A stretch of 64,000 bases of DNA from Rhynochetos jubatus (taxonomy: Eukaryota > Chordata > Aves > Eurypygiformes > Rhynochetidae). The notes beneath the pieces are model-generated. The model searched no databases and was not told where the DNA came from. It worked only from the letters and a program-made list of their open reading frames with translations. Of this stretch, positions 1 through 10,657 are shown piece by piece (within the stretch, counting starts at the first letter, position 1; each line of letters starts with the position of its first letter). The stretch is from positions 1,220,589 to 1,284,588 of the forward strand of contig CM050652.1 in NCBI GenBank assembly GCA_027574665.1, given 5' to 3'. The position numbers and the translations under genes were made by a program.

Positions 1-198
<198 letters not shown>

Positions 199-260
199 TA
201 GTGATGGTGGCACAGCCCCGGGGCAGCGTCTTTGTCCCCGGTGTCGCTGGGGTCCGGTGA

Positions 261-398
<138 letters not shown>

Positions 399-528
399 TG
401 AGTGGGACGCTGGCAGGACCCCAGCCCCTCGCCTCGCGGTGACCCCCCCGCCGGCATTGCCGCGGCGCTGCGGGGGCTCCTTGGGTGTCCCCCTCCTTAC
501 CGCCACCGTCCTGCCTCCGTCCCCACAG

Positions 529-714
529 GTGCGAGGCCAACGTGACCATCGCCACGCAGACCAACAAGCCCATCCCGGACTGCGAGATCAAGAACCGGCC
601 GAGCCTCCTGGTAGAGAAAATCAACCTCTTCGCCATGTTCGGCACCGGCGTCTCCATGAGCACCTGGGTCTGGACCAAGGCCACCCTGCTCATCTGGAAG
701 CGCACTTGGTGCAG
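529..714 (+). CDS. SMO: SMO, ninth exon (extracellular loop 3, transmembrane helix 7, helix 8)
   Basis: This exon encodes CEANVTI, with an Asn-Val-Thr N-glycosylation sequon, then the loop [20 protein letters not shown]. Helix 7 follows as [20 protein letters not shown], and then LIWKRTWCR at the cytoplasmic face. The Trp in the STWVW motif corresponds to the human W535 position where activating substitutions occur; here it is the normal Trp. The short stretch ATQTN between sequon and loop is the only part that differs much from mammals. Acceptor AG at 527-528; donor GT at 715-716, splitting the Arg codon. Confidence 0.95.
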
Positions 715-1052
715 GTGGGACCCCAAGGGCGTCGCCCCGGTTCCGTGTGGCCCTTCCTGCCCCATCCGACGTCCTGAGACGTTGGAGGTTGTCCCCAACC
801 TTCTGTCCTCAAACGCAGTGAGTTGTGGGCTCGCAGTGGACAGCGGTTCAGGACTTGGCAGCTGTCCCCTGTCCTGTCTGGGGGACACCTCCATCCCGGG
901 AGATGCATCCAACGCCGTCCCCAGCCCTTGGTGTCCCTCTCCAGAGTGGGAAAGGGAGATGGGGAGGGTCCCCGTGCCCCCAGCCGCCATGCCTGGGGTT
1001 GTGTCCCCCCTGGGCCACCCCGTGTCTCTGCTCTGACCCGCCGTGTCCCCAG

Positions 1053-1201
1053 GCTGACGGGGCAGAGCGACGACCAGCCCAAGAGGATCAAGAAGAGCAA
1101 GATGATCGCGAAGGCCTTCTCCAAGCGCAAGGAGCTGCTGCGCGACCCGGGCCGGGAGTTGTCCTTCAGCATGCACACCGTCTCGCACGACGGCCCCGTG
1201 G
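1053..1201 (+). CDS. SMO: SMO, tenth exon (membrane-proximal cytoplasmic tail)
   Basis: This exon encodes [20 protein letters not shown] then [18 protein letters not shown] and [11 protein letters not shown]. It is the conserved juxtamembrane tail with the basic cluster PKRIKKSK and the [13 protein letters not shown] block. In other vertebrates this tail is phosphorylated by GRK2/CK1 and supports ciliary localisation; the phosphosites here are inferred from family conservation. Acceptor AG at 1051-1052, donor GT at 1202-1203, last base completing an Ala codon with the next exon. Confidence 0.95.
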
Positions 1202-1288
1202 GTACGTGTCCGGGGCAGGGGGGTGCGCGCGTCTCGGCAGCGCCCCGGGGTCCCCGCCTTGACCGGGGCTCCCCTGTTGTCGTTGCAG

Positions 1289-1423
1289 CCGGTTTAGCGT
1301 TCGACATCAACGAGCCGTCGGCCGACGTGTCCTCGGCCTGGGCCCAGCACGTCACCAAGATGGTGGCCAGGAGAGGGGCTATCCTGCCCCAGGACATCTC
1401 CGTGACACCCGTGGCGACGCCTG
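1289..1423 (+). CDS. SMO: SMO, eleventh exon (conserved mid-tail)
   Basis: This exon encodes [20 protein letters not shown] followed by [20 protein letters not shown] and VATP. This is among the best conserved parts of the vertebrate SMO tail. The acceptor is a normal AG at 1287-1288. The 3' boundary must fall after the first base of the next codon (1423) for the frame to rejoin VPPEE in the following exon. The bases immediately after it are GCAAGT, not GTAAGT. Reading through instead adds nine residues (GKSLSHLLG) and stops at 1450-1452. Confidence 0.93.
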
Positions 1424-1555
1424 GCAAGTCCTTGAGCCACCTCCTGGGCTGAGGGGGGTCGGGGATGTGCGGGGAGGGGGAGCTGGGGCTGGCGGGGGGG
1501 GCGCAGGGCGGGATGCAGCCGCCCTCACCCCCCCGCCTTGTCCTGTGTCCCGCAG
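1424..1555 (+). other. SMO: SMO last intron, non-canonical GC-AG
   Basis: The intron begins GCAAGT at 1424 and ends CCCGCAG at 1555, length 132. No GT near the exon end preserves the reading frame and the conserved ATP|VPPEE junction. GC-AG introns are about one percent of vertebrate introns and usually need an otherwise strong donor; the AAGT at positions +3 to +6 fits that. Retention would truncate the receptor tail at a stop at 1450-1452. Confidence 0.8.
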
Positions 1556-2094
1556 TGCCGCCGGAGGAGAGGGCCAACCTCTGGGTGGTGGAGGCCGACG
1601 TCTCCCCGGAGCTGCAGAAGCGCAGCGGCCGCAGGAAGAAGCGGAGGAAGAAGAAGAAGGACGTGTGCCCAGGTCCCGAGCGCTGCCTGGGGAGTCCCGT
1701 AGCCCTCCCGGCTCCCAGCACCGTCCCTCGCTTGCCCCGGTTGCCCCCCCAGCCCTGCCTGGTCGCCTTCGCCCCCGACGTCCTCCCGGGGCTCCCGCCC
1801 CGCCAGCCTGAAGCCGCCTTCGCTGGGGGGCCGTGGGACGGCCGCCGCAGAGCCAACGTCTTCCACCTCATCAGCAACCCCTTCTGCCCCGAGAGCGGGA
1901 CCCTGGAGGAGACCCCCGGCCCCAGCAGCGGGCACCGGCAGCACAACGGGGGCCCGCTCTGGCCCCCCGACCCCGGTACCCTACCCCGCGGCGGGTTGCA
2001 GAGGACTCCAGGCCGACGGGCCGCCTTGGCCCCCATCCACTCTCGGACCAACCTGGTGGATGCGGAGCTGCTGGACGCCGATTCGGACTTCTGA
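1556..2094 (+). CDS. SMO: SMO, last exon (distal cytoplasmic tail and stop)
   Basis: The exon opens [20 protein letters not shown], followed by a strongly basic block, [14 protein letters not shown], matching the lysine/arginine-rich tail motif of SMO. It then has a Pro-rich, poorly conserved middle (1680-1830), the conserved island [10 protein letters not shown] (about 1864-1893), another variable Pro/Gly stretch, and the conserved end [21 protein letters not shown]-stop (residues given without the last F-stop form the family signature). The stop TGA is at 2092-2094. At about 179 codons the exon looks longer than the mammalian one because of the GC-rich variable stretches (comparison from memory). 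Confidence 0.95.
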
Positions 2095-3215
2095 GCCCGG
2101 CGGGATGTCACGAGGGGCCACCAGGGGTGAGACCCGAAGCCTTGTCCAGCACTGACCGCCTGCGAGGGGTCACCGAAGCCCACCCCGTCCCACCGGGGCC
2201 TGTCCCGAGCATCCCTCCAGCCCGGCCGCGGCCGATGTCTCCCCTCGGGGGGCGGCGTTTCTCCCACCTCGCCCAGGCAGACTCGACATCCCGGCAAGAC
2301 ACCGCAGAAGGGTGTTGGGGTGTCCCCCCCCATCCCGGGAGGAGACAGAGTGCCCCTGGAACAAACCCCACGCAGGTCCTGCAGGGATTCAGGGACAAGG
2401 GGGACGCTGTCTTTGCCCCCCACGGGAACGTGGTCCCCCCCTCTCCCTGGGACAGCGGTACCGGGCAGCGGGCGAGCGTAGGTCAGGGCAGATGTTGGTG
2501 AGCTGGGACACCCCTCGCTCGCCCCCTGCCCCCACCAGCGGCTAGACGGTACGTAGAGCTTCCAGACGCTTGTGCCAAGAGGTTGCGTTTTGGGTTGGTT
2601 TTTTCACATTTTTTTAATCTTTGTATCGTACACCGAGCCGTGTCGGCCGGACGCGGGCTCTGCTCGGGTGCTGCGGCCGAGAGCGGGATGAGCTGACCCC
2701 CGTCCCGTGGCGGCAGCGTCATCACCCCGGGGGTACACCTGTTATTTTGGGTGCACTCCTATTTCTTCAGGGGGTCCCAAAGTGCCTTCCAGCTCCTCAG
2801 CGAGCTGAACCAGACCTCAAACCGGGGCGGGGAGGGGGGGGAGCACTGCGGGAAACGGGGCGCCGCGGGCTGCGTGGATGCTCCCCGAGCCACGACGCGG
2901 AGGGAAACTAAACTCCCGGGATGCGCGAGGCAAACCGGCGTCGCCTCCGCTGTCTGGGTGCGCCGACCCCCCCAGCAAAGCTTTTCGTTATGTTTTTTAA
3001 GGAGAGGCACCCCTCGCGTTGCAGCAAACCCGGCCGAGCCGCGACGGAGGAGGACTCCAGCGCCCGCTGGTGTTCTCTGTCCCTCCGTTTCCCCTCTTCG
3101 TTAAATCCTGGTAGGCTCCTGGCTTTCTCGCTCTCCCGGTAACCTCCGCGGGTGAATTTTTCGTTGTGTAAAGGAAAACCCTCCTGTATCAGTATTAAAT
3201 TTGCCGAGTTCCCAT
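2095..3215 (+). other. SMO: SMO 3' untranslated region (end inferred)
   Basis: Sequence after the SMO stop up to just past the ATTAAA at 3194. It holds a short T-rich tract near 2598-2625 (TTTTTTTAATCTTTGTATCG) inside otherwise GC-rich DNA. No ORF in it resembles a known protein. The 3' limit rests only on the poly(A) signal candidate. Confidence 0.5.
3194..3199 (+). promoter_or_regulatory. SMO: Candidate poly(A) signal for SMO (ATTAAA)
   Basis: ATTAAA is the common variant of AATAAA. It lies 1.1 kb after the SMO stop, and G/T-containing sequence follows within 60 bases. No AATAAA was noticed between the stop and here. Supported by motif and position only. Confidence 0.4.
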
Positions 3216-5756
3216 CGCCAGCGGCCGCTCCGGGCGCTCTGGGGAGCTGTCGAGTGCGGGCGAGTGTCGCGGGGAAGTCTCTTTTCTCCTAAAACGGCTT
3301 TAAAACCGGCTTTGACCCCCCCCAGCCCGGCCCTTCCGCCCGCGCAAGGGGCTGCAATCGTCCGTGGGTGCTGCGGGGCGTGTTTTGGGGGACGCTCGCC
3401 GCGTTTTGGCCGCGGAACAGGGGTGCCCTTTGCCAGCAGATGGCACTACGGGCTTAAATATCCCCCAATCCCCCTGCTTTTGGGGTGCTGCTGGGGTGGG
3501 GTCCCACAGGGGCACCCGACCCGCTTTTGGGAAGCGTTCCTTTTGTTTGTTTGTTTGTTTGCCTTGGGAGTGAGGGATTTGGGTGCTGGGTTATTCCGGA
3601 GAGCGGGCACCCCTCTGGAATCGGGGATGGAATCGAGGCGGTGAACGTGGTTTTCGGATGGTTTTTGGCTGTCGCTGGGCTCTGCGCCGGGGGCGGGTGG
3701 GCAGGGAGAACCCAGGGTGAAGGCTGCTTCGTCTGGGGGATACCAAAACGCTTCTCTTGGTCTGTATTTTATTTTTGTGGGCTGCTTTTTGGAAAGGAAA
3801 AACCCAACTGTAGCGGCTGTTCCTAAACGATACGCCGTTTTCAAGCAGAAAGCTAAAATATTGAAGTGTGGAAGCAACAGGAGACGTCCTGACCCCACCA
3901 CATCCCCTATTTTTTCCCCCCTCCCACCCCGGCGCCAAAACCATCCTCTCCGTTTGGCTCAGGATGGGGGAGTTTCTAAGGATAGGGGAGTTTTTAAGGA
4001 AGAAACAAGCATTTATCCTGGGAAACCCCGCGTTTTCCTCGCAAAGGGGCTCCGAAGGTGGACCCAGCTCTTCGCTCTAGTGGGGAAAAAACAAGCGACC
4101 ACCAAAAAAATCACCTTTTAAACAGGATTATGGTTAAAACAGCCTGGTTAAAAGGTGATAAAATGCCCGTCAGGGGATAAATTCAGCTGAATTCTCACCT
4201 GCGATGCCTGGGGCGTCCTGCCCTGGTTCCGGGCTGGGACCACCCAGCACCCCCACCCACAAGCGGCCCTGCCTACCACCGTGGCTGCTCGTGGCGTCGT
4301 GGCTGCTCGGGGTCAGGTTCTGTAGGGGAATAAGTGTAGGAATGAAGAGTGAGGAGGCGGGGAGGTGCCTCTGCCTCGCCTTCCCGACTCTTTTGGCTCC
4401 CGGGGCTTCTCCGGCCGTGGGATGGGGACGGTAGCCCAGCGCCTGCCAGCTGCCACCCTGGGCTTCCCCGGCCGATGCCGCCCGCAGGGAGCGCAGCCAA
4501 AGCCGTGCCCGCAGCAGCGCTCGCCCGCACGGCGGGGGCCTGGGGGAGGGACCGGCGACCCCCGGGGTGGCCGAGCCAGCTCCAGTGGTGGAGATGCCTC
4601 CCCCGTGGCACTTTCATTAGGGACAAGGCTGGACCGGGGTCCCCTTCCATCCTCAGCGCCCTCATGCTGGGGTTCGGGATGCTCCCGCTCCCCACAGCCC
4701 CGTCCCCTGAACCTTCCCCCCAAGAGCATCCCCTCTCCGATTCCTTCAGCATCGGGGAAGGGTCCTGGTGAGCTTTAGGGACCCGAGGGACCCTTTGGTG
4801 ACCCGGATGTCACCCGCTTGGCCCTTTGGCTGGCAAAACCCAATCGCTTTCCCCGGCTGCACATGGAGTATCCTCAGGAAAGACAGGGAAGAGCTCAAAC
4901 GGTCCCACGTAAATACCGCCCTCGTATTTATTATTCCTTTCCCTTGGGGTGAGGAGCGTAGCTCAGGCCCCACTTCGCCTTACAAAGGAGCCAAGAGCCC
5001 CTGCCCGCCCCCCCCGTTGTGAGACAGCTTTAATATCTTCCAGGTATTATTTTAAGCCGATTTCCCAAGGAAACGAGGCTCGTTCGCACGTGTCTGGCCG
5101 TTGGGCATCCCGCCGGCGCGGTCCTCAGCCGTGCCCGGCAGGGAAGCCGCAGACCCGCGGGGGAAGATGGCACAGGCTTAGTGAATCTGGAGCGCAGGGA
5201 GAGGAATTCCACAACCGCGTGCGTCCCTGTCCCGCTGTCCCGCCTTTAAATGGGGCTGGGGAGGCGCGGGAGAGAAAACCGCGGCGGGTCGCATCTCCTC
5301 AGACCCCCCCGCCGGGAACGTTCTGGGCGAAACGGGGAGGTTTGAGGGAATTTGGACCATCTTAGCTGCGTGGACGCTTCAACCGCTCGGCCCCCGGGGA
5401 CACGCGTCGCCGCTCTCTGGTTGCCTTTGCCGTAATTAGACGACGGCACGGGCCGGTCCTGCGGAACGAATGGAGCGCTGCGGGAGAATCGGGGTGTTCG
5501 GATGGAGCGTCCAACGGCTGCAAGGCAGCGATGGGCCGAGTCACCTTGAGTTGGTACCTGTAGCACTGGAAGAGGTGCTGTAGGGTGGTACCGACCTCTG
5601 GGCTGGGGCTGTGCGGATCTCGGCAGGGTGAGTGCTGCGCGTCGCCGTACGGCAGGGTAGCAGTCTTGGAGAATTGGGAAAATCCCGTATAAATCTCGGG
5701 TTTTCCTCTTTTTTTTTGGGTCTGGAAGGCTCAGCCTTTGTAGCGGTGCTGGGTGA
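3216..5756. other. SMO-AHCYL2 spacer, no gene seen
   Basis: No conserved coding sequence recognised. The stretch holds a short TTTG repeat (about 3541-3563), a hairpin at 4110-4159, GC-rich low-complexity DNA at 4300-4760, and otherwise unremarkable sequence. The ORFs here overlap one another on both strands and look like chance GC-rich frames. Confidence 0.6.
4110..4159. repeat. Inverted repeat / hairpin, 17-bp arms
   Basis: Left arm 4110-4126 (ATCACCTTTTAAACAGG) and right arm 4143-4159 are reverse complements at 16 of 17 positions, with a 16-base loop. The loop and right arm also contain a repeated GGTTAAAA. It is too short for a recognisable transposon; it could be a small foldback relic or a structured RNA element. 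Confidence 0.7.
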
Positions 5757-6270
5757 ACCCCAGGATGGTTTAGGTGGGAAAAGGCCTTCAGGATGGTGGA
5801 GTCCAGCCGCCCCCCAGCAGGGCCAAGGCCAGCCCTGACCCATGGCCCTGAGCACCTCGGCCCCACGGCTCTGAACCCCCTCCCGGGATGGGGACTCCCC
5901 CCTCCCTGGGCAGCCCCTGCCAGTGCCCCACAGCCCTTTCCGGGCAGGAATTGCCCCCATAGCCCACCTGAACCCCCCCTGGCACAGCCTGAGGCCGTGC
6001 CCTCTTGGCCCAGCCCTGGGGAGAACAGACCCACCCCCCCTCTCTGCCCCCCCTGTCAGGGGGCTGCAAGCAGCGATCAGCTCTCCCTGAGCCCCCCCTG
6101 CTCCAGGCTGAACCCCCCCAGCCCCCTCAGCCGCTCCCCACAGGAATTGTGCTCCAGCCCCTCCCCAGCTCCGGGCCCTTCTCCGCACACGCTCCACCCC
6201 CTCCGGGTCTGTCCTGCCGGGAGGGGCCCAACCTGACCCCAGGATTCGGGGGGCGGCCCCCCCAGAGCTC
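5757..6270 (-). mobile_element. CR1 fragment, subfamily B, antisense
   Basis: The left end reads as the reverse complement of a CR1 3' tail (AAAAGGCCTTCAGGAT). The body is shared with the copies at 22.9-23.8, 35.2-35.6, 45.3-45.6 and 57.8-58.2 kb, including the segment reading CAGGGCCAAGGCCAGC. It is truncated at its 5' end near the CCCCAGGATTCGGGGGGCGG segment. This subfamily differs in its 3'UTR from the more abundant CR1 copies here. Confidence 0.8.
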
Positions 6271-8211
6271 CCCGCCCTGGGCCTGGATTGCCATGTGCCT
6301 GCACCACTGCCGGATCCGGGAGGCTCCAGGCGGAGCAGCCCTGCCCTCCGTCACTAACCCCAGCGCGCTCGGGGCCGCTGGCTCCGCTTCCAGCGCTGTT
6401 TTTAGGACTGAACGCCGCGGGAATGGGCAAATCCAGAGCCTGGAAGCGGCTGGGGCTCTGCTGACCCAGTAACCAGCCCGGTCTCCCATCACCGCAGCCG
6501 TGCCCGTGGCGTGCTCGGATGGAGGATTTCAGGGCAGCGGGGCAATTCACAAGCCGGAGGGCTCAGCCACGCTCGATTTTCCAGCTCTTTTGGCAGAGGA
6601 AAACTCAGGTTTTCTACGCAAACGGCACTCGGAGCACGGGTGCGATCCTGCGTCTGCGTTTCCTCCAGCCGTCCCTCTCCGGTTACCGCGTGCCAGGGAA
6701 GCGGACAGAACCAACCACGCCACGTCCGATGGCGGCAGGATCCTGCACGCTGAGCCCTGCCGGCGGCGTCACAGGCGGACCGGGTCCAGCTTGGTGCCAC
6801 CACACGCGGCGTATCCATCCCCAGCCCAGCCGGGAGAGAGAGATTTCTGCATCGGGCACAGGCAAAATGTGCTGGAGGCCGCAGCTGAGCCTGCCCCGGG
6901 CAGCTCCCGCGGAGATGGCGGCGATTTTCCTCCTCTTCTGGCTTAATTTAGTGGCTTGTGGCCATCGTTGGTAGGAGAGAGCAGGCCGTCTCCCGCGCAG
7001 CCGTGGCTCCAAGGGAAAGACTCGCCTTCCCGAGGCTGCTTTTTCCGACGTCTGCTCTCGCTGCCCGGCTCCTGTGCCTCCGGCCGCGCAGCGCAGGGAA
7101 GCGGCCAGCCCCGGCCTCTCGTAGGCACGGCTGGCGCTGCCCTCAGAGAGCCCTGGCCGCTGGAACCGCTCAGTCCTCCCTCGCCAGACGGCCTCTCCCG
7201 CTATCCGTCGGTTTGTTTCCCAGGTCGATCGTCGAGCCCAGCGCGTCGCTCCGGTGGCGCGGACGGTTCGCTGGCATCGCCGCGATGCCGTCGCTTTGCT
7301 CAGCGGGTTTGTGCCCCCGAGCGACGAAGGCGTCTCCGATCAGCGCCGGGGTGTTTGGAACCGCTGAAGTTACCGTACCACTCTTTTTTTCCCTGGAAAA
7401 TCCCACCCCCCTCGGCACCCCCGGTTCGAGGACCGCACCCTCTGAGAGGGGAGCGGACCAGGCGCGGTGAGGCCCGCACGCTGAGCCGGCTGCGGCGCAG
7501 GTGGCGCCGAGGACTGAATCCCAGGGTCAGGATTTTACCCGAGCAGCAGGTTTCCCCGGGTCAGGCATGTGCCAAACAACCCGGCCCGCAGGATCTGCGG
7601 CCCCGGGCGACGGTAACATCCCGAGGATTTCTACCCCGGCGGGTCGGCACAAGCGCCGCTCTGGAGCAGAACCGCGGCGCTTCGCAAGGAACACGCAGCG
7701 TGTGTGGAGGGGGAGGGATGGTCATCGCTCCAACTTCAAATCCGCAGCGGCTCGCGAAGAGGTTTGTTTTCAGAGGTCCCTTCGGAGACTGAAATCCGCC
7801 CCGAGGGAGAGGCCGTAGCGCGCTGCGAAGCCCGCACGCAGATTCCGCTTGCGCTTCGGAACGGAAACGGCGCGAGTTCGGTGAAGTCGGGGATTCTCCC
7901 TGGCGCTCTCCGTGCACGAGGAACGCGCTGCTTCTCCTCTGACTTCAACCCCCTCTCACGCGTTCCTCCCGTCGTCCTCCCCGTCGCCTTCCGAGCCCCT
8001 TAAACGCTTTACAGCCCTTTTTCTCCTGCCTCCCAGGGGTTTTCCAGTCCATCCCTGCGTATCACGGAACTGGTTTTCCTGCTGTCCCCAGTGCCCCCGG
8101 CGGCGCTGGCACCGGTTCTTCCAGGCTCTTCCCCTCCAGGCGCAAAATCCTCCTTCGGCGTCTCCCGGTTTGCTGCCCCTCTCCCTCCATCGCTCTTCTG
8201 CCTCCTGAGGA
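6271..8211. other. Spacer, no gene seen
   Basis: GC-rich sequence with overlapping ORFs in most frames (the longest, 278 codons at 6956-7792, matches nothing I recognise and has no splice or homology support). No repeat family recognised. Confidence 0.5.
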
Positions 8212-8268
8212 GCCTCCCCGGAGCCTTCCCTTCTCCAGGCTGAACCCCCCAACTCCCACGGCAGAGGG
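8212..8268 (-). mobile_element. Short CR1 relic, antisense
   Basis: About 57 bases, including CTTCTCCAGGCTGAACCCCC, match the end of the CR1 ORF region (LFSLEKGRL-type sequence) seen in the longer copies. Both sides are unrelated sequence. Confidence 0.6.
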
Positions 8269-8771
8269 GCGCCGGCCCCCGGAGCGTCGCCTGGGGGTTT
8301 CCTGTGCGCTGCTCCCGCTGTACCTCATCGCTCACCCCGAGCTTGCCCGGGGCTTGGAGTGACAGGAGCGTATCGGGCTGCGGGTGTTATTGGGGAATCA
8401 GAAACCCTTTCGGTCATCGTGATCTTGCCCGTTGTTCTGTCCCGCACGTTCCAAACTTGTGGCGTTTCTGGTGGATCCTGAGACTGCCCTCAGGCCGGCA
8501 GCTTTTCAAGCCTCTCCATACTCCAGGCTCCTCCACATCTCCCCTGCTGGGCTGAGCACATCCCCTGCGCTATCAAGAAACCGCCCTTTTGCCTCCAACT
8601 GGCCCAATGCATCGGACACGAACTCCCATCCCTCAGATACGACCCCCCACCCCCCCGAACGAGATGGGAGCGTTGTGCTCACTCTGCGTTTGCACCGCCC
8701 CAAACACACAGGCTTCAGCCCTTGGCTTGTGCCCAGAAACACGGCATTCATCCTGATAATGACAGTATCCT

Positions 8772-10045
8772 ATCATGGAACGGTTCGGGTGGAAGAGACC
8801 CCAAAGTCCCCCCAGTGCCATCCCCTGCCACTGGCAGGGACCCCTTCCACAGCCCAGGGTGCTCCCAGCCTCATCCAGCCTGGCCTTGGACACTCCCAGG
8901 GATGGGGCATCCCCAGCTTCTCTGGGCACCTGTCCCAGTGCCCCCCACCCTCTGCGGGAAGAATTCCTTCCCCATGGCCCAGCTCCATCTCCCTCTTTCC
9001 GGTTAAACCCGTCACCCCTTGTGCTGTCCCTCCCTGCCCTTGGGAAAAGCCCCCCCCAGCTTCCTTGTAGCCCCCCAGGCCCTGGCAGGGGCTCTGAGGT
9101 CTCCCCAGAGCCTTCCCTTCTCCAGGCTGAACCCCCCAACTCCCCCAGCCTGGCCCCATGGCAGAGGGGCTCCAGCCCTTGCAGCATCTCCGGGGCCTCC
9201 TCTGGCCTCACTCCAACAGCTCCGTGTCCTCCTGCTGTTGGGGGCCCCCGAGCTGGAGGCAGAACTGCAGGGGGGGTCTCCCCAGAGCGGAGCAGAGGGG
9301 CAGAATGCCCTCCCTCGCCCCCCTGCCCACGCTGCTCTGGATCCAGCCCAGGACCCAGTTGGTTTCTGGGCTCCAGCGCACACGGCCGGCTCCTGGCCAG
9401 CCCCTCGCCCCCAGCCCCCCAAGTCCTTCTCCCCAGGGCTGTTCCCGATCCATTCCCAGCCTGTCCCTGTGCTGGGATTGCCCCCACCCCTGGATGCCAT
9501 CCCCTCCCCCAGCCTGTCCCGGTCCCCCTGGATGCCATCCCCTCCCCCAGCCTGTCCTGGTCCCTCTGGATGCCATCCCTTCCCCCAGCCTGTCCCGGTC
9601 CCCCTGGATGCCATCCCTTCCCCCCAGCCTGTCCCTGTCCCCCTGGATGCCATCCCCTCCCCCAGCCTGTCCCGGTCCCTCTGGATGCCATCCCTGCCCC
9701 CAGCCTGTCCCGGTCCCTCTGGATGCCATCCCTTCCCCCCAGCCTGTCCCTGTCCCCCTGGATGCCATCCCCTCCCCCAGCCTGTCCCGGTCCCTCTGGA
9801 TGCCATCCCCTCCCCCAGCCTGTCCGTGTCCCCCTGGATGCCATCCCCTCCCCCAGCCTGTCCCGGTCCCTCTGGATGCCATCCCCTCCCCCAGCCTGTC
9901 CGTGTCCCCATGGATGCCATCCCCTCCCCCAGCCTGTCACCCCCCCCCCAGCCCGGGGTCACCGGCAGATTGCCGAGGGTGCCCTCGCTCCCACCGCCCG
10001 CGGCACCGACGGAGACGTGAAGGTGCCGCTGGCGGCGGTGACAGC
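8772..10045 (-). mobile_element. CR1 (main subfamily A), antisense, 5'-truncated, with internal minisatellite
   Basis: Starts with the reversed 3' tail (ATCATGGAACGGTTCGGGTG), continues through the 3'UTR and the end of the reverse-transcriptase ORF, and ends near 10045. There the equivalent of the segment around the RT active site (compare 47190-47250) is still recognisable. The stretch 9489-9942 is a 12-copy tandem expansion of one short piece of the element. The 5' end abuts the CpG-rich AHCYL2 promoter. Confidence 0.88.
9489..9942. repeat. 38-bp minisatellite inside a CR1 copy, about 12 units
   Basis: Units begin CTGGATGCCATCCC and recur at 9490, 9528, 9566, 9604 and so on, with a 37-39 base period. 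They differ mainly at CCGG/CTGG/CCTG/CGTG and in C-run length. The same segment is single-copy in the CR1 at 46.3-47.5 kb and four-copy in the CR1 at 59.4-60.5 kb (opposite strand), so the array arose within the element. Confidence 0.92.
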
Positions 10046-10490
10046 GGGCAGGCAGCCGGAGGCCTGCGCTGCCCCAGAGGAGCTCTCCCGGGCGCAGGCT
10101 TTCGGGGGCCGCGGCCCGTGTCCGGCGGTCGCTGGCGGCGGCGGCCCTGAGGGACGCTCCGAGCGCTCGGTGGCCGGCAGAGCCTGCCGGGACGGCGCGT
10201 TTCCAGCCGCCGCACGCCGCGCCAGAGCGACTCGGCTCCCGGTTTTAAGGGTTCTGCTTGTGCCGGAGCAACGGGCGAGCGGCGCGGCCCGGCCCGGCCC
10301 GGCCCGGCCCGGCTGGGAGCGCTCGGAGGCCCGTGTGCGGCGGCCCCGCCGGGAGCACAAATTCCGGTGGAACGTGGAGAAGCAGCCCAAACGGCCCCGC
10401 ACGGGGGCAGTGCTCAAGCGCTGCAGCGGCCGCCCCGGAGGGCGCGGGGGGCGGCCGGAGGCCCCGCCGGGAGCGCGCCCCCCGCCCCGG

Positions 10491-10508
10491 ACTACGCTTC
10501 CCATGAGC
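10491..10508 (+). promoter_or_regulatory. ZNF143/THAP11-type element 1
   Basis: ACTACGCTTCCCATGAGC fits the known composite ACTAC-NNN-TCCC-NNCATGC type (SBS / ACTAYRNNNCCCR) bound by ZNF143 and by THAP11 with HCFC1. The ACTAC and TCCC halves are exact. Confidence 0.6.
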
Positions 10509-10530
10509 CCCCGCGCGGCGGCGGCGCGGG

Positions 10531-10549
10531 GCACGCCGGGAGTTGTAGT
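10531..10549 (-). promoter_or_regulatory. ZNF143/THAP11-type element 2, opposite strand
   Basis: Read on the minus strand this is GACTACAACTCCCGGCGTGC: ACTACAACTCCC plus a GGCGTGC tail, the closest of the three to the published motif. It lies about 40 bases from element 1. Confidence 0.65.
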
Positions 10550-10573
10550 CGCGGCGGGGCGGCGGGCGGGAGG

Positions 10574-10592
10574 ACTGCACTTCCCGGCGTGC
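10574..10592 (+). promoter_or_regulatory. ZNF143/THAP11-type element 3, degenerate
   Basis: ACTGCACTTCCCGGCGTGC has the TCCC and GGCGTGC parts intact, with one change in the ACTAC half (ACTGC). It shares the GGCGTGCCCCGC context with element 2, as a mirrored copy, and sits about 43 bases further downstream. Confidence 0.5.
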
Positions 10593-10657
10593 CCCGCGCG
10601 GCGGCCGGGGGCGGGGCCGGGGCGGGGGCGGGGCGGGCCGTCCCTGCGGGAGCCGGA

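Noticed and set aside
6956-7792. 278-codon ORF upstream of AHCYL2
   Set aside because: No recognisable domain; GC-rich region with overlapping ORFs in other frames.
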